This document shows positions 42,093 through 52,449 of a stretch of DNA of 64,000 nucleotides, one piece after another. A program made the position numbers and the translations under genes. Each line of letters starts with the position of its first letter. Position 1 is the first letter of the stretch. Below the pieces are notes generated by a model. That model had not been told where the DNA came from, did no database searches, and was given only the letters and a program-made list of their open reading frames with translations. This stretch comes from Zygnema cylindricum (taxonomy: Eukaryota > Streptophyta > Zygnematophyceae > Zygnematales > Zygnemataceae), in the NCBI GenBank assembly GCA_037447655.1, contig JBBHKE010001223.1:302936-366935 (forward strand), read 5' to 3'.

Positions 42093-42840
42093 CTATATCT
42101 CGTCGGCAATATCTGGTGAGCAGGCAAAAAGTTTCGCCGGAGAGGATGTGGCATATACGGGGTAACAGCCGGACACAGGTGCATTTATCTTTCCCCTATT
42201 CCATAATCCCAAAGGAGCCACCACCTGGGTCCCTTCGGGCTCCTCGGAGTCCCTCACCGTAAACTGCTCCTTCCACACTCTCAACTCCATACTAAGTCGC
42301 GTCCAAGTTGCCATCCCCAGCAGGATCTCGAACTGCTTCCCTTCCACCACTAGGAATGGGAGGTTGATCCGAACTCGTTGACCCGCATCATCTGAGAATT
42401 CAATTTCCATAGCTTTGATGATTCCATGGACCGGTTGACTTGCGCTGCTAACTGTACTCAGGCATATGTCGCTTAAGATTTATAGCCGTGATTTCTCAGG
42501 CATCTGCTGTAAAGCAGAAGTTGTTATTAAATTTGGAAGCGCACCGGTATCGACCACTACATCCTGATAGCCCCCGTATACGTTGAGCTTGAAATTTCCG
42601 TTTTGGTTGAGGATGAGAGCCACTGATAAGGCCTTGTAATCCCTACCATCATAGGGGTTTTGGGTTCAACGGATAAAAAGACGGAACTGGATCGATCTGC
42701 CAGCCCTACTTTCTCCTTTCCCAAGTGGATTTCCTCTCCCAATGCCTGAATAAGGATATCTTCTGGCAAATGTTGGGACGAGGCCAGAGTTTTGACATGT
42801 GCGAGGGCGTAGGGCATTAGGTGCCAAACTAACATAGCAG
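42093..42840 (-). pseudogene. gypsy-A protease
   Basis: Retropepsin with an intact 'VVVDTGALPNLIT' active site (~42570) and the partner motif 'FEILLGMATW' (~42325, the ILG element). A linker with 'SGCYPVYATSS' leads toward the methyltransferase. The upstream 42557-42840 part has a frame shift. Confidence 0.8.
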
Positions 42841-43778
42841 CTGGTTTGGAGGAAAGAGGCTCAGCATTAGGCGGTGAAATGGGGGTACTCGGCTCCTCTG
42901 TTTTCTCTTGCACTCGGCTTCCTCCTCTTCGGCGTCCGAACCTGGCGTGCGAGGTGTCTCTTGTGTTTCATCCTCCGGGCGTTCTGCCATGTACCGTTCG
43001 AACCAGTCTTGGGTTTTCCGCTTCTCTTCCTCTTTAGCCTGTTTCTCTGTCTCCTTTTGTTTGTTTGTCTTGTATTTTTCGAATCTAGGAGGCATTTTTT
43101 TCACAGCTGGTGGGGGAGGATTTGTAGGTTTTATTCCTAGGCCGGTGTCGTTATTTAGTATTACTGCCCGGGGAGTGAATGAAAATGGTCCCGTGATCTT
43201 TCGGTTATGGTCTCCCGGTGCCAGTCCTTGTCTGTCTCTCATTTACGCCGATGTGGTGTTGTTGAATGGTCTGCGATTATCCCCCACTCCCACATTCCAG
43301 GCTCCTGTCTGAAAAGTTTGGGCATGGTTAACTCTTGGAGGCGTCATATCCCATCCCATAATGTCGTCATCATCCCCAGCCGCCGTGGCTTCTTGTTCAA
43401 GCTCCGCTAGCTTTTGTAATAGCTCTTGTTTTCTCCGTTGGAGTGTCTGAGCAGGTGTCAAAGCAGCCGGCCTGGAGGGAGAATTTAAACGTAAGGCGGC
43501 TAATTCTGAAGCGATCGCGGCCAATTGCAGGCTTTGATGTTGAATTATCTCTTTTGGTGTACCTGGTGCTCGAGCTGCGGGTGTTCGTTCGGGTTCCTCC
43601 ATTGTGCGGCGTCCCCTGGGTAAAGGAGCTGAAGAGGGAGAGGATTCACGGCAGCTTCCCTTTCACCGGTAAACAGAGCGTATTACATCATCTCCTTTGG
43701 CACCCCATTCTTTCAGAAACACTGCCCCTCCTTGTGTCCGATAAAACCGCATGCCTCACATTTGGAACCCTCGGTAGT
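42829..43778 (-). pseudogene. gypsy-A gag C-terminus with second zinc knuckle
   Basis: Near 43735-43775 a CCHC knuckle 'CEACGFIGHKEGQC' is visible. Next comes a predicted coiled coil ('IIQHQSLQLAAIASELAALR', 'LLQKLAELEQEA', ~43390-43540), then a Pro/Lys-rich linker ('PTNPPPPAVKKMPPRFE') and a strongly acidic stretch near 42900-42960. Confidence 0.7.
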
Positions 43779-45640
43779 TTATTTGCTCCGTATCTCATTA
43801 GTAATTTTGGCGTCATCGAATTTTGGAAGCTTTATTAGTCTCAACTGAGCTTGAGACATTTTAGACGTTTTGGACCGGGGAGTTGGGCGGTAATTGTCCT
43901 TTGATACTGGTGTTTTGTCCTCAAATCCCCCTCCTTGTTTCCTTTCGTTTTGCTTCTGGGTTCTTTCAGCCCTTTTTTTTTCCCATTCCTTCAGTTTCAG
44001 AGCGAGTTCCAGTTTCAGTTTTCGGGGGCACCGTTTCCACCCGTGGCCGTTTTGCTGACAGTTCAGACAATTATACAGAATCACCCTGTCATCCGCCCCC
44101 ATTGCGGGGTTTGATCTGCTATTAGCTGACTGTTTTCCTTTAAGCTTCCGCAAAGCTTGGAGTTCATCCTGCTCTTCACTGCTCAAAGAGGTTTTTCTGG
44201 CAAACCCAGCGAAAGTTGATTTGGCTTTGCCGGCGAGAGCCTTTTCCCGAGCCTCACTGTTGACGAAGTGGTCGTACAGTTTCATGGTTGCCAGGGAGAT
44301 TTCTTTAGCGGAGGGGTTAATGTCTTGGATTGCGTGCCCTCCGATCCAGTTATCCAGAGCAGCCTGCCTGGTGGGGCTGAACAAATTTCGGACAGCGATA
44401 AAGTACTTGGTTGCCATAGCTGGAAGATCAATAGTTGACAGCTTTGTTTTCTGGCAAAGACTGGAGAGCCTATTGAAAAGGGTATGAGGCGTCTCATTCT
44501 TCAAACATTGGAAGTCCGTGAATTCCTTGATGGCGGACTCATTTCTCTCGGTATACAAAAGTCTTTTGGCGTCGAGGTGTGTGGTGTAGGGGGTGGGGTT
44601 GGCGATCATTCGAGTGGCAGCCCGGGCTGCCTGAATAGCTTGCAGTTGGTTAATGTAGGCTCGACCCTAGGTTTGCAGCTTCATGTCCTCGGTAAAGGCG
44701 GGAGAGACAGGAGCGGCTGCTGCTGAAGCGAAGTCGGCTTCTGATTGTAGAATTGCAGCATCGAGAGTTGGGTCGGAGATTTTGATGCTAGGAGCCATCA
44801 GGAGAAGTTGCCGCTCCTTGTAATCCGCCAAAGCACCCCCAGACAGATAGTTGACCATTATGGGGAAGAGGGTAGTCTCGAAGTCATCAAGAATAACCCT
44901 TTCCCGATATATGTTGATTTCGGACTGAGTGAAGGATTTCCACAACAGTTCGAAATCTGAGAATGCAATCCCGGAAATTATCCCCGTAAATATTCGGTTG
45001 TCCCCCATCTCTTTCTCCTCCTCCGCAAGGTTAGTGAATTGGGGAGAGTGAGGTCTAGTGGGACTGACAAACTGCGCCAGTGAAATCACCCCTTGCTCTT
45101 CGTTTTCGGATCTGGTATTGGCTACTTCCCCGACAGATGTAACATCTTATGAAATGGCCACTCTCCCCCCCAATGAGGAAGTGCCTGGTTCTGAAAAGAT
45201 GGTTGGGGGGTAAATGTCTCCCCTAGGTAATGCACTTGTTCCCCGAGGTGCGGAAGGTCTTCACGATCGCCGACTTCTCCTTTCTGGTGAGATTTGAAGA
45301 TCCGGGCTGTTTGGAGGTGTTCCCTTGGATGACGAAGAAGACGCGGATGGCGAACGACCTTGCTTAGGATAGGGTGTTTGCCCCCTAGCAGTGTGCCTTG
45401 AAAGAGGAGAAGGGAGTGGTTCAAAACTGGATGATTGAGAACGCCGGTGAGGTGGAGAATAGGCGGGAATGGAAGTTTATTGTCGCGCGGCAATGGCAAG
45501 TGATTCAATTGTCAACCCTGGGGGCCCTAAATGAATATCTTTAGGATCTGCTGTAAGTCCCTAGGCTGGAGATGAAGTGAGTGGAGGAGGAGAGGAGGTA
45601 GGATTGTCGAGCGTGCTTGGAAACCGAGGTGTTTAGGTGA
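43779..45640 (-). pseudogene. gypsy-A gag, capsid and first zinc knuckle
   Basis: Ser/Pro-rich N-terminal part (45120-45640, several stops). Capsid-like part 44280-45089 with 'FELLWKSFTQSEIN', 'DFETTLFPIMVNYLSGGAL' and 'KEFTDFQCLKNETPHTLFN'. First CCHC knuckle 'CLNCQQNGHGWKRC' near 44035-44075. Its N-terminus begins only ~200 bp after the end of gypsy-B, with no LTR between, so A has lost its 5' LTR and the start of gag. Confidence 0.75.
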
Positions 45641-45849
45641 GCTTTCCAAGGAGGTGTGCATGAGAAACCTGCAAATCCCCCCCAAATGCTGATGCCCCCC
45701 CTCCCCAGATCTATGGCATTGCCCTTCTCTGTCCCTCCCCTTCCTTGGGTTTGCATAAGTATAATGAGGAATGGAGTAAAGAAGAAAAAGTACTTTGTAC
45801 CCCCCCCCCCCCATCCCTCTTATCCGAGTGACTAAGAGGTTTAGACAAA
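45641..45849. other. Junction between gypsy-B 3' end and gypsy-A gag
   Basis: No LTR and no recognisable frame. Contains a run of C (45798-45811) and a GGGGGG-rich stretch on the minus strand. The two elements may have been fused here by recombination or deletion. Confidence 0.5.
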
Positions 45850-46083
45850 TTATCTGCCAAATTCGCAGTCCCCACAGAACCACGAATGTGCGGGCTGAGA
45901 GCAAGGCTCCCAATTCAGAGGTAGGCAGCTGTAATGCCACCCTTGGTGACAACGTTCACACACCAACAAGGGGTTGGGTACGGGAGACACATCGCAGGCA
46001 GAAGAACAGGATGGTGGGTTTGCAAAGTATGTGAGGTGGAAAGTTGTTTCGTCCTCTAACCCTCGCAGGTGGCAAGGGGCCAC
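45850..46083 (-). pseudogene. gypsy-B PHD finger at the integrase C-terminus
   Basis: After the integrase C-terminal module the same frame continues (one stop at the 'KEN*INVAP' boundary) into a PHD finger. The Cys4-His-Cys3 pattern is C-x3-C-x11-C-x2-C-x4-H-x2-C, a loop, then 'HSWFCGDCEFG'. The Trp two residues before the last Cys pair is the usual PHD Trp. The frame stops right after the domain at 45850, so the polyprotein ends with it. PHD fingers often bind the histone H3 tail; in this position it may take the place of the chromodomain of chromoviruses. The histone mark cannot be read from the sequence. Confidence 0.85.
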
Positions 46084-46099
46084 ATTGATCTAATTCTCT

Positions 46100-47290
46100 T
46101 TAATTTTGCGGCCATCCTTCCTTTCCAAAGTAAGAACCCCTTTGTTTGAGACCTCCACTACCTTCAGAATTACTCGTCCACCCGAAATGTCCAAAGTATC
46201 TTTTCTTTGTTGCATGCGATACACAAAATCCCCGGGCACGAATCGTCGTTGCCGCGGAACATAATTGCCGCTCCGGCGTTCGGAATACCAAAGCTGATCC
46301 TTATGCTGAGCAGCCTATAAATTGCCCATAGCCAAAGGTAGTTCTCGGTGAAATACCTTGGCCCTGTCGGCAATCAGTTTTTCGACAGTCCCGCGGTTGT
46401 CCATCTCAGGAAGTACAACCGCCTGAGCCGATGCAGCCCCAGGTAAGATGGGATGTCGGCCGAAGAGAATGAAATAACGGCTGTAGGAGTGGAGAGATGC
46501 TTGCCGGCTGAACCTGTATCCCATGGCAATCCAAGGCACCCGTCTGTCCCATTCCCCCAAATCCTCTTCTACTGCATATTTCCGTAGTGACCGCTTCACT
46601 GTCTGTACGCACCTCTCCGCCAAGCCGTCGACTTGGGGGTGGTCCCGGCTGGTCAACCGGTGGTCTATAAGGCATTGCTCCAATAGGTTAGAGAAGTCAC
46701 CGGCAAACTCGGACCCCTGATACGTTAGCACCTCAGCTGGTGCTCCGAATTGAGACAACACTCTCTGCAAGAATGCGTCCGTGATTGCTTTGGACTCCTT
46801 CCGGGGAAGTACCACCAATTCGATCCATTTAGAGAAGTGCTCAATCATGACCAGGACAAAACGGTTTCCCCTCGGGCTAGTGGGAAATGGTCTTAGCAGA
46901 TCCAATGACCATATATATAACATTCCCCGGATGGGGAGGGAGTGAAGTTCCGTCCCACCCTTTTTGTCAAAAGCAACTTTAACTCGGTCACAAGAAGGAC
47001 ACGTCTGCACCACACGATTGACCTTGGCCCACAACCCATGCCACGAGTACGACCCTGTGACTAGTGAGGTGGTCCGTTTCTGCCCGAAATGCCTGCATTG
47101 CTGGTGAAGCCGAACAATGAGTGTTTTGCGATCTGCTAGGGGAGGAACCACTTTCCTCGTCCCATCGACCCATTTCCGAAGAAGAATGCCTCTGTGCCAT
47201 TCGTACTCCGCCATTCGGTTCTGAACACGGGACAAGGGAATCCCGGCAAGGTGAGGAAGAGGGGAACCCTTTTAGATAGACTGGAGGGAA
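46100..47290 (-). pseudogene. gypsy-B integrase
   Basis: Frame 47235-46315, continued in the same frame through one stop to about 46100. HHCC zinc site: 'RLHQQCRHFG' and 'CPSCDRV'. Catalytic core: 'WSLDLLRPFP' (first Asp), 'EVLTYQGSEFAGDF' (second; Tyr where Asp is usual) and 'HPQVDGLAERCVQTVKRSL' (Glu kept). The C-terminal DNA-binding module has 'FVPGDFVYRMQQRKDTLD'. The Asp-to-Tyr change should abolish activity. Followed directly by the PHD finger. Confidence 0.88.
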
Positions 47291-47919
47291 TCGGCATCAT
47301 TCCAAATATCTTTGCGGCCGGCTCCAATGGGAGCCTGCCCCTCTACATTTGCAGAAAAAGTTGACAGTTTTCCTTCAGCTCGAGGCAGCCAAATTAAAGC
47401 AGAGGAAGCCCGGATAAGTCCCAGGCTGAGCTCCAGGTCTTCGTCGTGCCGTGCCCCGGTAGAGTCTCAGGTGGAAGGGTCCGGATTCTTGCTGAGTCTG
47501 TCGACATTCCCATGAATCTCCCCGGCACGATGGATGATGGTGAAATCATACTCCTGCAACATGAGAACCCATCTGGCCAGCTTGCCGGTCAACTTACTGT
47601 TCTCCATGATCCATTTGAGGGGCTGGTGATCCGTGATAAGAGTGAAGTGTACCCCATAAAGGTAAGGCTGGAAATGTTGTATGGCCCACACCGCGGCGAG
47701 TAATTCCCCATGGTAACTGCTATAATTCCCCTTAGCTGTATTATTACTCCGGCTTGCGTAGGCCACTACATACTCAGCCTTTGCATCGTCCAATTGCGCC
47801 AAAACTGCTCCCAATCCGAACTTGCTTCAATCTATATAAAGGAGAAAAGGCCGTTGGTGATCGGGCATCCAGAGCACAGGATGCTGGTTAAGGGAATCTT
47901 TAAGGAATTGGAAAGCAAT
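47291..47919 (-). pseudogene. gypsy-B RNase H
   Basis: 'VVAYASRSNNTAKGNYSSYH', 'ELLAAVWAIQHFQPYLYG', 'TDHQPLKWIMEN', then the tail 'AGEIHGNVDRLSKNPD'. As in gypsy-A, a stop (TGA, 47827-47829) stands in the N-terminal motif where Trp is expected. The linker to the integrase carries 'KDIWNDADSLQS'. Confidence 0.87.
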
Positions 47920-48873
47920 CTACTGTTCTTCCTTCCACTGCCATTCTTGATCTTTTCTCAATAATAGATTCAGAGGCTGAGCGTGGCTACTAAATTCATG
48001 AATAAACATTCGGTAATAGTTTGCAAGGCCTAGGAAAGTACGAAGAGCAAAAATGTCCTGCGGTGGAGGAAGAGCGTCAAGGGCTGCCACCTTAACCATG
48101 TGGGGACCCATTGTCCTGGGAGTCACCTCATGACCCAAATAAATGATTTTCTGCACCCCTAAGATGCCATTCCTTGGGTGACACTTCAAACCCGCTGCTT
48201 GGAGCGCCTGGAGAACAATCTTTATATGCTCCAAGTGTTCTTCGAATGTCTTGGAGAAGATGATCACATCGTTGATGTAGCATCGTGCGAAGTCAATTTC
48301 CCAAAGAGCCTCGTCCATGGCCTGTTGAAATTTGGCAGGTGCATTTTTGAGGCCAAAGGGCATGTATAGCCATTCATACAGCCTGGATCTTGCCCAAATA
48401 GCGGTCCTCTCCCGGTGCTTCGGCTCCATTGCAATCAGGTGAAATCCATTTTTCATATCCAACGTGGAGTAGATGGTGGCCCCAGCAAGAGAGTCAAAGA
48501 TATCTTCCGGGGTAGGCATGGGATAACAGTGGGAGACAATTGCCGCGTTGAGCATCCGGTAGTCCCCACACATATGGAAATCTACCGTTTTTCCGGAGGA
48601 GTTTTTCTTGGGCAGGAGCATGGTTGGTGAGGCAAACCAATGTAGCCCTGTACTCTCCTGCACCAGCCCTGCGTCCACCAAAGTTTGCACCTTTGTGGTA
48701 ATGAACTCCTTCTCCTTGAAACTGAGAGGATACTGTTTCTGCCAAACAATTGTCGTCTCGTCGATCAGGTCTTTACGGAAAGGGGACCCCTTATAGATTC
48801 CTACATCTGTGTCAGACCAGGCGAACACATGCTCGTTCTCCTCTAAGAGCTTGGAGAGCTGGGCCTTCTGCTA
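47920..48873 (-). pseudogene. gypsy-B reverse transcriptase
   Basis: A 302-codon open frame, 48828-47920, preceded in frame by a TAG stop at 48871. Motifs: 'CGDYRMLNAAIVSHCYPMPT', 'STLDMKNGFHLIAM' (first Asp intact), 'PFGLKNAPAKFQQAMDE', 'CYINDVIIFSKTF' (YINDV where YIDDV is expected, so one catalytic Asp is Asn) and 'FLGLANYYRMF'. The best-preserved enzyme of the element, but catalytically altered. Confidence 0.9.
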
Positions 48874-50251
48874 TGGGTCTAGCTGTTCCCTTAGAGTCCA
48901 GTCCATCTTCCTGGGTTCCACTGCCGCTAATGCTTCTGGTGGCCTACCCCATAGGGAGATGTTGAATTTCAGCTCTACTTGTGGGTCTGTCCCTTTCCTG
49001 GTTGTTAAAACGCTGCTGCTGACAACTTCCCTTGAGCTGTCCTGATCTGAGCCTTCGCTCCCCCTCAGAGAGGAAACTCCTGGGTATAGTGTGCTATCTG
49101 AATGAAATTTTGTGAAGTTTTTTGTTCTTTCCTCTCTCCCCCCCTCAAGCTGCAGAGTAGCTTGCATGGCCAAAACATGTGGAGCTTGAAGGTATGCTCC
49201 CCGTGACGTTGGAGACTGTAGGGTAGAGAATGCCAGAGAATATGGCAGCAACCAAGAAATTGCATTCAAATCCATACTTTGACCGATTAAGCAGCACCTT
49301 TTTGAGGCTGAGACCCCTGGTGCTGCTGTGGTTGCTTGTCGAAATCCCATTGTTTGTTCCCGTTCCTCAATGTTTGGTGATGTCTAAGTATTTGCTGTAC
49401 TATCAAATATCATCCCGGGTGCGCCTCTCCGGTAAGTATGACTGTTAGGAAAAGATACCAGGGTTGGTAGGGCCTTCCGTGGATATCCGGGCTTATTGCA
49501 ACAAAAAAAGGGTGCTTGGTTGGCTTTGGTTACTGGAGTGGCCATGCGCCCTAGTCCGAGAATCTGTTGAACTGTGATGTTGGGATCCGGAACTTGGATT
49601 TTCAACAGCTATTGGAGGATGTGAAGAGGAGCCAAGTTGGTCCAATAAGCCCGAACTCGGTGGGCTCTTGATCCGACCTGAGCAGCATCAAAAACTATTG
49701 GAGTCCCTAGAACCTTGGTCACTTGGTTCCAGCTGTTGACCACCTGTTTTCTTTTATCATCTGTGGGGTGAACATTTTCCAATACGTACCCCACTAGCGT
49801 GTCTTGGCGTTCCTGTATCTTTGTTATTAGTTGCGTCATCTGGAAGAATGTTCTGCTGCGGACATCTTGGTGTTCCCTGCCCTGTCCTGCTAACGAATAC
49901 CGGGTGTCCCCTGCCCTGTCCTGCTAACGAATACCGTTGGCACGGCCATCTAGCGATTACCAGATCCACCTTTCCAAGCTTTTCCAAATGTGAATTGGTG
50001 ATATTGTCCACATTCTGGGGAAGCGTGCGGTGAGAGTTAGACATGGCGGACACCGAGATTTGCTGCGGGTAAAGTTGGTGCAGCTGTTGTAGTCGGTACT
50101 CACTGACTGCACGGGCGTCCGGATCAATCTCGACTGCTGAGTACGCTTGTACTTGGTATCCAGCTTTTAGGACAGCCTCCAGATCGGAGCTAATGCCGGA
50201 AAATAGTGATAGAATCCTGAGTCCTGAGGGTAGGACCTCCAGTGACACCAC
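48874..50251 (-). pseudogene. gypsy-B DNMT3-like methyltransferase domain plus linker to RT
   Basis: Motif I: 'LRILSLFSGISSDLEAVLKA' (~50215). Motif IV: 'RWPCQRYSLAGQGR' (~49950), with the catalytic Pro-Cys kept. A 34-bp tandem duplication (49871-49938) then shifts the frame. The second half resumes at 49839: 'GYVLENVHPTDDKRK' (ENV intact), 'FDAAQVGSRAHRVRAYWTNL' (motif VIII), 'KALPTLVSFPNSHTYR', and 'RCCLIGQSMDLNAISWLL' (motif X, ~49285). The linker to RT (49220-48874) is Ser-rich. Compared with gypsy-A, motif VI is better and motif IV worse. Confidence 0.88.
49871..49938 (+). repeat. 34-bp tandem duplication in gypsy-B methyltransferase
   Basis: TGTTCCCTGCCCTGTCCTGC... at 49871 is repeated from 49905 with one or two changes. 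It shifts the frame just after the catalytic PCQ motif. Confidence 0.9.
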
Positions 50252-50425
50252 CTGTCGATTGAAGTCTTACCCTTTGTTAGGAGTTGTTGGAAATTCTGAC
50301 CGGTGTACCTTTGTTGTTCCGGATAATATTGCAGCAAAGCTCCTGTCCACTTCTCGCCGAAGTGTGGCCATCTGTCTTAATCGGTTTCGGTACTCCCTTT
50401 CCCACCGCTTGGAAATAGGGAATTG

Positions 50426-51160
50426 CTAGATGGAATTGGCGATATCGGTGGAGTGGTCGAACAGCTCCAAAGGGGTTGAGGTAGAGTATACGGGATAGCA
50501 ACCAGACACCGGAACAACTGTTTTTCCTCGGTTCCATAACTCCAAGGGGACCACCACTTTGGTACCCTCCAGATCCTCCGGGTCTGAGACTGTGATTTGT
50601 TCCTTCCATATGCTCAATTCCATGTTCAATCTTGTCCACGTGGCCATTCCTAGAAAAATTTCGAATTGTTTACCTTCCACCACTAGGAAGGGGAGCTGAA
50701 TTTGAACGTGCTGGCCTGCGTCATCCGCAAATTCGATTTCCATGGCTTTTATGATACCATATACTGGTTGGCTCCCACTCCTGAGCGTGCTCAGGCATAT
50801 GTCGCTGGGGCTAATTTATGGCCGGAAATCCTCGGGCATTTGTTGTAATGCTGAGGTGGTGATGAGATTAGGGAGAGCTCTAGTATCCACCACTGCATCC
50901 TGGTACCCACCGTATCCATTAAGTTTAAAATTTCCCGTTCTGTTTAGAATAAGAGCCACTGACAAAGCCTTATAATCTCTATCCGCCATAGAAGTTTTTG
51001 GTTTCGCCAACATGAAGACTGTCTTGGGTGGTTCTGCCAACGCGACCCTTTCCCTCCTGGTCTTAATCTCTTCCCCCAGTGCCTGAATGAGGGTTTCTTT
51101 GGGCAGATTGTGGGAGGAAGCTAGTGAATTGACGTGCGTCAGGGAGTAGGGCATCAAGTG
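50426..51160 (-). pseudogene. gypsy-B protease
   Basis: Retropepsin in two frames. 'AVVDTRALPNLIT' (~50890) has Arg in place of the Gly of the DTG active site. 'FEIFLGMATW' (~50665) is the partner motif. 'SGCYPVYSTST' leads toward the methyltransferase. The Gly-to-Arg change should inactivate it. Confidence 0.8.
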
Positions 51161-52449
51161 TCATACTAGCATGACTGCTGGTTTAGAGGAAGGAGGGTGA
51201 GCTTTGGGCGATGAAATTGGTGAGTCCTCGTCCTCCGATTTCTCTTGTCTCCCCCCCTCTTCTTCCTCACTTTCTTCGTCACAATTTGCTGTTGGAGGTG
51301 TCACAGGCAAATCCGTGGATGGTCTTTCGGCCAAGTATCTTTTGAACCATACCTGATCTCTTTCGGGGGTTGCAGGATCATTTTCTGGCTGGGGATTCTT
51401 AAAATTTTCGAAACGAGAAGGAAGTTTCTTTGGAGCTGGGGGAGGCGGATGAGTCGGCTTGAGTCCCAGTCCAATGTTACTGTTCAGAAGGACTGCCCGC
51501 AGTGTGAAGGATAAGGGACCGGTGGCTTTGCGGCTGTGGTCCTTTTGTTCCATCGATCGTTTGTCCTTCCTTTGGGTGGACGTTGTAGAGCGCAATTTCC
51601 TGCGACTATCCCCTTTCACCAACGTTCCAGGCTCCGGACAGTATTGTTTGAGCATGATGAGCCTTTGGAGGCTCCATATCCCAGTCCATTAAGTCATCAT
51701 CATCTCCACCCGCCGCGGTCTGTTGCTCTAGCTCCGCTAGCTTTTGTAGCAGTTCTTGTTTTTGTTCTGCAATTTTTGAGCCGGCGTAAGAGGTTGAGTG
51801 CGAGCAGGGGATCTTAGTCGCAGAGCAGCCAGTTTTGTTGCCAAAGCGGCCAACTGGGTGCTCTGTTGCTGAATGATATGTTTCGGTGTCAATGAGCTGG
51901 GTCGCGGTTCATTTGGAGATTGACGTCCCCAAGGATAAAAAGGCAACGCAGAGGATTGATGGCAGTTTCCCCTTCACCTGTGAACAAAGCGTATTGCATC
52001 ATAATCTTTGGAACCCCATTCTTCCGAGAGCATTGCCCTTCTTTGTGGCCCATGAACCCACAAGCTTCACATTTCGACACCTCAGTAGTATACTTCCCCC
52101 TTAGCTCATTAGAGATTTGAGCGTCATCAAATTTTGGAAGTCGGATTTGTCTCAACTAGGATTGAGACATTTTAGCAGTTTCAGAGCGTGGAGTAGGTTT
52201 ATATGTATCCTTGGTGACCGGTGTTCGATCTACTCCTCCACCTTCTTGCTTACGTTCCTGCTGCTTCCTTGTTCTTTCTGCACGCTCTCTCTCAAACTCC
52301 TGCTTGATGGCGAGTTTTGGTTTGAGCTTTCGGGGGCACCTTTTCCATCCGTGACCGGCTGGATACAATTCATGCAGTCAGAAAGAAAAACTTTTTCATC
52401 TACCCCATTGCAGGTTCTAGTCAGGCATCCGCTTCTTGTTTCCCCTTAA
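51161..52449 (-). pseudogene. gypsy-B gag C-terminus, two zinc knuckles and coiled coil
   Basis: A first, frameshifted knuckle near 52335-52385 ('GHGWKRCP' preserved). The second, 'CEACGFMGHKEGQC', lies near 52030-52070. A coiled coil follows ('IIQQQSTQLAALATKLAALR', ~51800-51880), then a Pro-rich linker ('PTHPPPPAPKKLPSRFE', ~51430) and an acidic run ('DEESEEEEG', ~51270) before the protease. Same order as gypsy-A. Confidence 0.75.

Noticed and set aside
45122-45508. 128-codon minus-strand frame before gypsy-A capsid
   Set aside because: The alternative frame in the same DNA matches the Ser/Pro-rich gag of gypsy-B; this frame is an overlap of it.
45850-46083. PHD finger as the N-terminus of gypsy-A gag
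   Set aside because: It is in the same frame as the gypsy-B integrase C-terminus and ends with a stop before the A sequence begins; it belongs to B.
46315-47515. Plus-strand and alternative minus-strand frames over the gypsy-B integrase
   Set aside because: Shadows of the integrase frame, which carries all family motifs.
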